Position numbers and translations under genes: made by a program. DNA of 36,616 nt from Lachnospiraceae bacterium UBA3820. Its GTDB lineage: Bacteria > Bacillota > Clostridia > Lachnospirales > Lachnospiraceae. Positions 23,009 to 29,635 of the stretch are shown piece by piece. How positions within the stretch are numbered: position 1 is the first letter of the stretch; every line of letters starts with the position of its first letter. The stretch is from assembly GCA_002369325.1 (NCBI GenBank), contig DFDU01000084.1, positions 1-36,616 of the forward strand, in the 5' to 3' direction. The notes beneath the pieces are model-generated. The model was not told the origin of the DNA and made no database searches. It worked only from the letters and a program-made list of their open reading frames with translations.

Positions 23009-24240
23009 GAAGAGTTGTGATTACAGGACTTGGAGCAGTCACACCTGTAGGAAATAATATTAAAGATATGTGGGAATCGGTTAAGTCCGGAAAATGCGGT
23101 ATACAACCTATTTCCAAATTTGATACAACCGGTAATAAGGTTACTCTTGCCGCTGAGGTAAAGAATTTAAAACCGGAGGAGCGCCTTGACAAATCCGAAA
23201 TAAGAAAGATGGATGAGTTTACCATGTTTGCAACTATTGCTGCTATGGAAGCCTTTGAAGATTCGGATATAAAAACAGAAAATGAAGATGCTTATCGTTG
23301 CGGAATTATCTTCTCATCCGGAATAGGTGGACTCGGAACTATTCAGCGTGAGTGTGAAAGAGGAAATGAAAAAGGATTTGAAAGAGTTTCACCGCATTTT
23401 ATTCCACTCAGTATAGCAAATATGGCAGCCGGAAATATAGCTATTAAGCTAGGCCTTCACGGAATGTGTACATGTCCGGTTACAGCCTGTGCCGGCGGAA
23501 CAAATGCAGTGGGAGATGCTTTCAGACAAATAAGAGACGGATATCAGGAGGTAGTACTCTGCGGTGGTGCCGAAGCAAGTATCACACCTTTCGGTATAGG
23601 TGGTTTTGCAGCTATGAAGGCTCTTAATACTACCGATAATCCCCAAAGAGCATCCATACCTTTTGATAAGGAAAGAAGCGGCTTTGTAATGGGCGAGGGT
23701 GCAGGTGCTCTTGTGCTTGAAGAGTATGAGCATGCAGTTAAAAGAGGAGCAAAGATATATTGTGAGATAGTTGGATATGGAGCAACCTGTGATGCAAATC
23801 ATGTTACCGCACCTTTGGCAGACGGTAGCGCGGCAGCAAAGTGCATGAGTTTTGCAATCGAGGATGCAAATATCACTCCTGATAAAATAGGTTATATAAA
23901 TGCTCACGGAACCTCGACCAGCTTAAATGACAAGAGTGAAACACTTGCCATAAAAAAGGCTTTTGGCGAGAGTGCAGGAAAGCTTATGGTAAGCTCAACC
24001 AAATCCATGACAGGACATTTGCTTGGAGCAAGCGGTGCGGTAGAGGCAATTATTACTGCACTTTCGGTTCAAAATGATATCGTGCCTCCAACCATAAACT
24101 ATAAAGAATTCGATGAAGAATGCGACCTTGATATAGTTCCTAATGAAGCAAGAAATGTAAGACTTGAATATGCTATGTCAAACTCACTTGGGTTCGGAGG
24201 TCATAACGCATCTGTAGTATTTAAGAAGTTTGAAGCATAA
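23005..24240 (+). CDS. fabF: Beta-ketoacyl-ACP synthase II
   Basis: FabF performs the chain-elongating condensation with malonyl-ACP. The 411-residue protein begins RRVVITGLGAVTPVGN, has the nucleophile C162 in VTACAGGTNAVGDAF, the first active-site His in INAHGTSTSLND, the second in KSMTGHLLGASGAVEAI, and SLGFGGHNASVVF at the end. The ATGA overlap with fabG (23005-23008) indicates translational coupling. The motif after the Cys is AGG instead of the more common TSG. Confidence 0.97.
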   Translation: MRRVVITGLGAVTPVGNNIKDMWESVKSGKCGIQPISKFDTTGNKVTLAAEVKNLKPEERLDKSEIRKMDEFTMFATIAAMEAFEDSDIKTENEDAYRCGIIFSSGIGGLGTIQRECERGNEKGFERVSPHFIPLSIANMAAGNIAIKLGLHGMCTCPVTACAGGTNAVGDAFRQIRDGYQEVVLCGGAEASITPFGIGGFAAMKALNTTDNPQRASIPFDKERSGFVMGEGAGALVLEEYEHAVKRGAKIYCEIVGYGATCDANHVTAPLADGSAAAKCMSFAIEDANITPDKIGYINAHGTSTSLNDKSETLAIKKAFGESAGKLMVSSTKSMTGHLLGASGAVEAIITALSVQNDIVPPTINYKEFDEECDLDIVPNEARNVRLEYAMSNSLGFGGHNASVVFKKFEA

Positions 24241-24310
24241 AAACGTGTGAGTATTAAGACATGGATACAGGAAATTTGAAATCCGGTTTGTGTTTATAAG
24301 GAGAAAAATA

Positions 24311-24742
24311 ATGGAATTAAATTCACAGCAAATACAGGAAATACTTCCGCACAGATATCCTTTTTTATTGGTTGATAAAATAACGGAATGTGTGCCGGGA
24401 GAGATGGCAAGGGGAATAAAATGTGTTACCGCAAATGAAATGCAATTTCTGGGACATTTCCCGGGTAATCCGGTTATGCCCGGAGTACTTATCATAGAAG
24501 CACTTGCTCAGACAGGAGCGATTGCAGCACTTTCACTTCCGGAAAACAAGGGAAAGATTGCTTTATTCGGAGGTATCAGAAGTGCAAGATTTAAAGCACG
24601 TGTCGAGCCGGGAGATGTATTGGAACTGGAGTGTCATATGACGAAGATGAAGGGCAGTGTTGGTATCGGAAGTGCAACCGCTACCGTGGACGGAAAGGTT
24701 GCCGCCACCTGTGAATTAACATTTGCAATTACTGAAAGCTAA
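24311..24742 (+). CDS. fabZ: 3-hydroxyacyl-ACP dehydratase
   Basis: FabZ removes water from 3-hydroxyacyl-ACP to form the enoyl intermediate. The 143-residue hot-dog-fold protein shows LPHRYPFLLVDKI, the catalytic GHFPGNPVMPGVLIIEALAQTG with His and Glu, and the RFKARVEPGD segment. AAGGAGA at 24299-24305 selects ATG 24311; an in-frame ATG at 24290 has no such site. It follows fabF by 70 bases. It is the last enzyme gene of the cluster. Confidence 0.96.
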   Translation: MELNSQQIQEILPHRYPFLLVDKITECVPGEMARGIKCVTANEMQFLGHFPGNPVMPGVLIIEALAQTGAIAALSLPENKGKIALFGGIRSARFKARVEPGDVLELECHMTKMKGSVGIGSATATVDGKVAATCELTFAITES

Positions 24743-24781
24743 TGATATTATGAGTTTGATGTTAAAAAGGAGGAAGTCGGT

Positions 24782-25252
24782 ATGTTGGAAGATTCATTTA
24801 CAAGAGTGTATACGAAGTTCAAACTGCATTTTTACCAAAAGGCATTTGAAAAGCTTAAAGACAGAGAAACTTCGCTTACAGCTGTTGAAACCTTTTGTAT
24901 GGAGATTATATTCGCTCTTGGTAATCCTACCATAGCCGAGTTCTCCAAAGTTGCAAATTTGTCATCGCCAAATGCGGCATATAAGGTAAGTAACCTTGTT
25001 TCCAAAGGATATGTCAAAAAGGTACGCTCAAAGGAAGATAAAAGAGAAAGCTACCTTGTTGTAACTGACAAATATCGCGAGTATTATAACATGAGCAACA
25101 GCTATGTACAGGAAGTTATGAAGCGTATGGAAGAAAGGTTTACACCTGAGGAGCTTGCCACACTTGACAAAGCTCTTGAAATAATGAGTGAGGATCTTAT
25201 GCCTGAAATTCAGCTAAACAGGAAATCTCAGGTGTCATCGGAACAGGATTAG
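24782..25252 (+). CDS. MarR-family regulator, likely FabT-like
   Basis: A 156-residue winged-helix regulator: dimerisation helices at both ends, and a central wHTH (PTIAEFSKVANLSSPNAAYKVSNLVSKGYVKKVRSKEDKRESYLVVTD) with the family's DxR wing as EDKRES. It lies 39 bases after fabZ behind AAGGAGG (24767-24773), at the end of the fatty-acid operon. In streptococci the MarR protein FabT, encoded in the fab cluster, represses it in response to long-chain acyl-ACP, so the same job is inferred here. Identity of its operator is not known; candidates are at 15589-15672. Confidence 0.85.
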   Translation: MLEDSFTRVYTKFKLHFYQKAFEKLKDRETSLTAVETFCMEIIFALGNPTIAEFSKVANLSSPNAAYKVSNLVSKGYVKKVRSKEDKRESYLVVTDKYREYYNMSNSYVQEVMKRMEERFTPEELATLDKALEIMSEDLMPEIQLNRKSQVSSEQD

Positions 25253-25324
25253 TGACAACAGGAAATTTCCGGGCTGTTGAGGTTGCCGGAGCGGGATTAG
25301 CGGAAGTAGAAAACATTTTGGATA

Positions 25325-25352
25325 TTGAAAAAAGTTTAATTAGTGATACAAT
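25325..25352 (+). promoter_or_regulatory. Promoter of lipoprotein gene 25400
   Basis: TTGAAA (25325-25330), 16 bases, TACAAT (25347-25352), with TGA directly before it giving an extended -10. It lies 47 bases before the ATG. No terminator is seen between the MarR gene and this promoter, so read-through from the fatty-acid operon is possible. Confidence 0.6.
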
Positions 25353-25399
25353 TTAAGGTGCTTGTTTAAAGAATAATTCAAAATGAAGGGGAGAAAAAC

Positions 25400-25990
25400 A
25401 TGAGAATTGTAAAGATTAAAAAGATAACATTAACGTTTGGAATTGTATCTGTAATGATGGCTTCGTTATTCGGATGCGGAAAGAAAAATGAAGAAAAGGC
25501 TGACAACACAAATTCCGCGACAACTGTTGAAACAGGAGATTCAGGCGAAGCAAGTGATACATCATTAGCCGGGAATTCAAGATTTATATATAACGGAGTT
25601 GAATTCGGAGTCGGCGACAAAGCGGATGAGGTTATTCCAAAGCTTGGCGACCAGATAAAGCCTTCGGAAAAATCACAGCCTTGTGTTCCTGATGCCGGTA
25701 TGATAGAAACCTTTTCTTTTGATGGGTTTATCATTCAGGTTACCGAAAGTGGAATTATTTATTCAATTAATCTAAATAATGAATCTACGAGCGATAATCT
25801 TTGCACAACCGTCGGTGGTATAAAAATCGGTTCAACTTTAGACGAAGTAAAAAAAGCGTTAGGTGACCCTGCAGATGAAAATGAGTATGGACTTACATAT
25901 CAGGACGGCGAATTATATCTCAGTTTTGTAATAGATGATGATGGAAAAATGATGTCTATCACGGTTGAAGATATGTCGATTGATCTATAA
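25400..25990 (+). CDS. Lipoprotein with two BamE/SmpA-like half repeats
   Basis: A 196-residue lipoprotein of unknown function. The signal peptide ends in the lipobox LFGC (Cys26). A Ser/Thr/Asp/Glu-rich linker follows, then two related modules: GVEFGVGDKADEVIPKLGDQ and GIKIGSTLDEVKKALGDPAD, each leading into beta strands (FIIQVTESGIIYSI and LYLSFVIDDDGKMMSI). The G-x-t-x-x-e-V-x-x-x-L-G-x-P pattern resembles small SmpA/BamE-fold domains; this is inference from pattern only. GGGGAG at 25387-25392 supports ATG 25400. The gene has its own promoter and is followed by a bidirectional terminator. Confidence 0.8.
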   Translation: MRIVKIKKITLTFGIVSVMMASLFGCGKKNEEKADNTNSATTVETGDSGEASDTSLAGNSRFIYNGVEFGVGDKADEVIPKLGDQIKPSEKSQPCVPDAGMIETFSFDGFIIQVTESGIIYSINLNNESTSDNLCTTVGGIKIGSTLDEVKKALGDPADENEYGLTYQDGELYLSFVIDDDGKMMSITVEDMSIDL

Positions 25991-25992
25991 AG

Positions 25993-26036
25993 AAAAAAAG
26001 AAGCAAACGCTACCGGCGGTTGCTTCTTTTTTTCTT
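25993..26036. terminator. Bidirectional terminator between convergent genes
   Basis: GAAGCAA (26000-26006) pairs with TTGCTTC (26020-26026), extended by further inner pairs, with an A-run on the left and a T-run on the right, so it can stop transcription from both directions. The minus-strand flavin reductase gene ends inside this hairpin. Confidence 0.9.
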
Positions 26037-26606
26037 TTTATTTACATTTTTTTTAACGGAATATCCGAACTGGCCGAGTTTCTTTCCGAGAGAAAAATAT
26101 TCTCCGTGAGAATATGCCATAAGGTTGGCAACTTTAAGATCAAAACGTCCTTTTTCATCCATATATTTATCATCTACGGTTACGCCTGTTACTTCGGCTA
26201 TAAACATATCGTGCGAGCCAAGCTTTTCGATTTTTTTAACCTTGCAATAAATGTTAACCGGGCTTTCTTCTATCGCAGGAACTGCCATAAATTCCGATTT
26301 GTATTCCGATAGCTTAAGTTCTTTGAATTTATCATAATCTCGTCCCGATCTTACTCCGCACCAGTCACAGGCTCTGGTAAGTTCCGTGTTTACCAGATTT
26401 ATTACAAATTCACCCGAGTCCTTGATTATGTCATATGAATATCTTTCCGGTCGGATTGATATTGAAACCATTGCCGGATCCGAGCATATGGTACCGGCCC
26501 ATGCTACCGTTATGATATTTGTTTTTTCTCCGTTCCTTTGACAGCTTACCATAACTGCCGGAACCGGATATAACATATTTCCTGCTTTCCAGCTTTCTTT
26601 TCCCAT
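26010..26606 (-). CDS. Flavin reductase-like FMN-binding protein
   Basis: A 198-residue member of the flavin reductase / FMN-binding split-barrel family (Flavin_Reduct type). Visible are YPVPAVMVSCQRNGEKTNIITVAW at the N-terminus, SISIRPERYSYDIIKDSGEFVINL (the characteristic R-x-x-x-x-S/T and F-x-x-N segments), ACDWCGVRSGRDYDKF, and an EVTGVTVDDKYMDEKG loop. Such proteins reduce or bind flavin, and the substrate cannot be assigned. AAGGAA precedes ATG 26606. It begins two bases after the stop of the upstream membrane-protein gene, so the two form an operon. The final Lys/Arg-rich codons overlap the terminator stem. Confidence 0.85.
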   Translation of the reverse strand: MGKESWKAGNMLYPVPAVMVSCQRNGEKTNIITVAWAGTICSDPAMVSISIRPERYSYDIIKDSGEFVINLVNTELTRACDWCGVRSGRDYDKFKELKLSEYKSEFMAVPAIEESPVNIYCKVKKIEKLGSHDMFIAEVTGVTVDDKYMDEKGRFDLKVANLMAYSHGEYFSLGKKLGQFGYSVKKNVNKKKKRSNRR

Positions 26607-26608
26607 TT

Positions 26609-27442
26609 TTATTTTTCCTTTTTTGTATAATATTTTTTTAATTTTTCAATCTCGTAATTATGATTTTTGGAAGTGATGCCTGGATTACGTTTCATTACAT
26701 TCATAATACGACGATTCGTTTTTTCTTTTTTATTATAAAACCTGTCTGTAAATTCTTTAATACCATTCTTGATCTTGTCGATTTCCGACTCGAATTCTTT
26801 TTGTTTTTCGGCAACCATGTTCTGCCAGTTTGCATAGTCATCATTGGCAAAAGCTATTATAACATCAAGACGCTTTTGCATTTTATGGACAAATTCATTA
26901 TTTTCAACATAGTCGGCAAAGAGCTTTTTCAAATCAAATGCAGCTCTTGCGGACGCATACAAATCAATCGAGAAAAATAATATAAAGCATATATCAAACA
27001 ACCATAAAGTAATTGAGTCAAAGCTTTTTACAAATCGATCCACCGGATTATGGATATAATTTGTAACAAGCACGGAAAACATCCCCCACATAAGTGAACA
27101 ACCAAGGCAAATATATCCGTTAAGATTAAGAGGTTCATAGGTATAATCCCAATATCTTACTCCAAATATTTTCTCCATTAAATAGCCGGTAATATATTCA
27201 AGTAAGGTTGCTGCCAGCATTCCCGAAATAAAAGTGAGTAAAACATTATCCTTAAACGGAGCAGTAAAAAAGAGTATTGTTACGGAGCCGAATCCATATA
27301 TGGGAATTGCAGGTCCGTAAAGGAAACCTCTATTTGTCAGCTTTCTATATTCAATTGATACATATATACTTTCGAACACCCAGCCGAAAAAGCAATATAT
27401 TGCGAAAAAAGCTATCCATTGCATAAAACTGTATGTGTACAT
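26609..27442 (-). CDS. CmpB-type (ABC_trans_CmpB) membrane protein
   Basis: A 277-residue membrane protein of the family annotated as putative ABC-transporter type IV / CmpB (Pfam PF06541). The first 170 residues contain about five hydrophobic helices, with the family signatures CFFGWVFESIYVSIEYRK, NRGFLYGPAIPIYGFG, LLEYITGYLMEKIFG and RYWDYTYEPLNLNGYICL. A charged cytoplasmic tail of about 100 residues with coiled-coil character follows. No ATPase gene is nearby, and the family's transport role is not proven. GGAGG precedes ATG 27442. It is cotranscribed with the flavin reductase gene. Confidence 0.82.
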   Translation of the reverse strand: MYTYSFMQWIAFFAIYCFFGWVFESIYVSIEYRKLTNRGFLYGPAIPIYGFGSVTILFFTAPFKDNVLLTFISGMLAATLLEYITGYLMEKIFGVRYWDYTYEPLNLNGYICLGCSLMWGMFSVLVTNYIHNPVDRFVKSFDSITLWLFDICFILFFSIDLYASARAAFDLKKLFADYVENNEFVHKMQKRLDVIIAFANDDYANWQNMVAEKQKEFESEIDKIKNGIKEFTDRFYNKKEKTNRRIMNVMKRNPGITSKNHNYEIEKLKKYYTKKEK

Positions 27443-27479
27443 TGTTAAATGCCTCCGAATGTTTTCTTTGGTTCTTTCG

Positions 27480-27509
27480 AATATAACATATTATATGCTT
27501 TTTTTTCAA
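27480..27509 (-). promoter_or_regulatory. Candidate promoter of the CmpB/flavin reductase pair
   Basis: On the minus strand, TTGAAA (27509-27504), 18 bases, then TATATT (27485-27480). Spacing is slightly long and both boxes are one base off, so this is only a candidate. It lies 37 bases before the ATG at 27442. Confidence 0.4.
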
Positions 27510-27592
27510 TATATTTGGTATGATTAATTTGATATGATATAATAGTTATGTTTTTCAACACATTAAAAAATGGGAAAATGAAATGGGATTAT

Positions 27593-28744
27593 TTATTTAT
27601 CTCTCCGGCCTTTTCGTTCATGATTTGAATAATATTCACTTTTATTTTTATACATAAGTTCATCTATTGTTTGCAAAAAGTCATCATCGGAATCTTTGAT
27701 GTTAAATATATCGCCGCCAATCGCAACTGACAGCGTATAAGGTTTTCCGGATTTCTTGTTATATTTGCTTATAGCCTTATTTATGGCATCCGTGTAATCG
27801 GCTACGGTATTTTCATCCGCGGTATTTATAACAATAATAAACTCATCTCCGGCAAATCTCATTACAACACCCTGATTTTGAACGACTTGTACCAGGATAT
27901 CAGCCAATGCCTTAAGTGCAAGGTCGCCTTCGTTATGTGAATAGATATCATTGATTGCCTTGAAATCATTTAAGTCAAGCATAATAGCGGCGATGGTTCT
28001 GTTCTTCTTTTTCTTTAATGTTTCTACAATCTTGTCAAGCTCATAACGATTGAATACTCCGGTAAGTTTATCTATATAAAGACATTCGTTTTTTAGGCTT
28101 ATTGCCATCGCGGAAAGGGAAATGGCAAATCCGACCGGTTGTGTTGAAATACCATAATAACAAGCCTGAACGGAAATACATATTATTGTTGGAAGCATAA
28201 ACTGCCAAACAGGAAAATAACGAAGAGAACCGTTTTTTAATCTCTCTACTCCGTATATAATCCAGCTGTATACAACAAGTGCAAGACCAAACAGCAAAAA
28301 TACGATATAACACGGTTCGCGATGATAAAGATTATTTTCATCAATCGAGAACACAAGAGGAAAGATTGTATTTAAAATAAGTAATAAAAATTCGGTTGTA
28401 ATCATGAATGCGACAACAATTTTTTGGGCGGTGGTTATATTCCTCCGCAAATGGAATGACACAAGAAATACAAAGCCGAGTTCCATTCCGAGACTGTAAA
28501 GGTAAAGCACCGTGTTTACGAAGAAGATACCAAAGTAACTTACCGCATTGGGTTTACCGTCAAAATAAAAGCTTAAAGGATCAAAAACGCAATATATCAG
28601 AGTCAATAAAATCAAAATAAGTAATATTTTGCTTTCCTGCTTTCGCGTGGGAATTATCCAGCCCTTGGTTAGGATTATCGAAAAAAGCAAAATAGCACCT
28701 ATAAAGTCAGCCACATAAATCGAAAGCATATCTACTGAAGACAT
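27593..28744 (-). CDS. Membrane-bound GGDEF-domain protein (putative diguanylate cyclase)
   Basis: A 383-residue protein with about seven hydrophobic helices (residues 1-215) and a C-terminal GGDEF domain (about 225-370) that would make cyclic di-GMP. Visible are DKLTGVFNRYELD, the metal-binding LDLNDFKAINDIYSHNEGDLALK, and RFAGDEFIIV, where AGDEF replaces GGDEF, a variant compatible with activity. No RxxD inhibitory site lies in the usual place five residues before the motif. GGAGG precedes ATG 28744. The seven-helix input domain suggests sensing of a membrane or external signal. It is divergent from the TetR gene and has a single-gene transcript. Confidence 0.86.
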   Translation of the reverse strand: MSSVDMLSIYVADFIGAILLFSIILTKGWIIPTRKQESKILLILILLTLIYCVFDPLSFYFDGKPNAVSYFGIFFVNTVLYLYSLGMELGFVFLVSFHLRRNITTAQKIVVAFMITTEFLLLILNTIFPLVFSIDENNLYHREPCYIVFLLFGLALVVYSWIIYGVERLKNGSLRYFPVWQFMLPTIICISVQACYYGISTQPVGFAISLSAMAISLKNECLYIDKLTGVFNRYELDKIVETLKKKKNRTIAAIMLDLNDFKAINDIYSHNEGDLALKALADILVQVVQNQGVVMRFAGDEFIIVINTADENTVADYTDAINKAISKYNKKSGKPYTLSVAIGGDIFNIKDSDDDFLQTIDELMYKNKSEYYSNHERKGRRDK

Positions 28745-29063
28745 AAGCAGCCTCCTTCCCCCAAAATAATAAATAATATCCGTGTGTATGTTGACACATT
28801 GGAATTATATTTATTTTAACATATTAACTGTTTAAATCAAGCAATTAGTCTTTCAAGTTCTTTTCCTACATATATATTTATTAAATTGTGCAAAAAAACA
28901 AAAATATTACAAATGGATTATAGAATATAGGCAAAATGCACAACAAATGGAAACTATTTTTGTGAATTAGGTTTCTTGCGGATTTGACAATACAATGTTA
29001 CAATTTAGGAAACTGGAGAAGAAGATTTAAGTTTCCTGTGAACTGTAGGGGGTGATTAATTTT
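28745..29063. promoter_or_regulatory. Divergent regulatory region with GGAAAC half-sites
   Basis: The 319-base gap between the GGDEF and TetR genes holds four GGAAAC/GTTTC words: 28949-28954, 28971-28975 (inverted), 29008-29013 and 29031-29036 (inverted). The last two form a perfect inverted repeat AGGAAAC-N17-GTTTCCT (29007-29037). A weak promoter for the TetR operon may be TTGCGG (28976-28981), 17 bases, TACAAT (28999-29004), which would place the palindrome just downstream of the -10 box, an ideal repressor site. The GGGGG site at 29048-29052 serves ATG 29064. Confidence 0.5.
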
Positions 29064-29621
29064 ATGGAATTAAGGGAAACTGTTCTTGAGGGTGCGATTA
29101 AAGCCTTCAACAAAAAAGGTTTGAAATTTACTATGGATGATATAGCAAAGGAGCTATCTATAAGCAAGAAAACTATATACACGGTATTTAAAGATAAAGA
29201 AGAGCTGTCTTATGCCGCGGTAGATTACCTTTTTGATTTTGTTAAGGAAGGCGAAAAGAAAATAATTCTTGATCCGACTCTTACGACGGTTGAAAAACTC
29301 AGGAAGATACTTGCTGTTATGCCGGACGGATATAAGGATATAGATTACGGGCAATTATATCAATTAAAAGACAAATATCCGAAAATCTATGCGCATGTGG
29401 CAAAAAGGCTTGAAACCGGTTGGGAAGGAACCATAGCTCTTATTGAAAGAGGTATGGAGGAAAAAGTTATAAGACCGATAAATATCGGCATAGTCAAAAT
29501 GATGCTTGAAGCATCGTGGGAACAATTCTATAACAAAGATGTATTAAAGAAAAACAAATTGACATATCAGGAAGCATTAAATGAGGTTGTGGATATAATT
29601 ATGAAGGGGATAGAAGTGTAA
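29064..29621 (+). CDS. TetR-family transcriptional regulator
   Basis: A 185-residue TetR/AcrR-type regulator. The N-terminal DNA-binding domain (about 1-50) shows ELRETVLEGAIKAFNKKGLKFTMDDIAKELSISKKTIYTVFKDKEEL in the classic helix-turn-helix pattern. The rest is an all-helical ligand/dimer domain without a recognisable ligand signature. A GTG at 29052 is in frame but lies within the GGGGG ribosome site; ATG 29064 fits better. It is the first gene of the glycoside operon, 14 bases before the GH2 gene, so it likely represses its own operon and responds to a sugar or other metabolite. Confidence 0.9.
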   Translation: MELRETVLEGAIKAFNKKGLKFTMDDIAKELSISKKTIYTVFKDKEELSYAAVDYLFDFVKEGEKKIILDPTLTTVEKLRKILAVMPDGYKDIDYGQLYQLKDKYPKIYAHVAKRLETGWEGTIALIERGMEEKVIRPINIGIVKMMLEASWEQFYNKDVLKKNKLTYQEALNEVVDIIMKGIEV

Positions 29622-29635
29622 AGGAGGAGAAAAGG

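Noticed and set aside
28984..28989. TTGACA as -35 of the TetR promoter
   Set aside because: No -10 box lies 16-18 bases downstream; the nearest TACAAT is only nine bases away, so this word is probably not the -35 in use.
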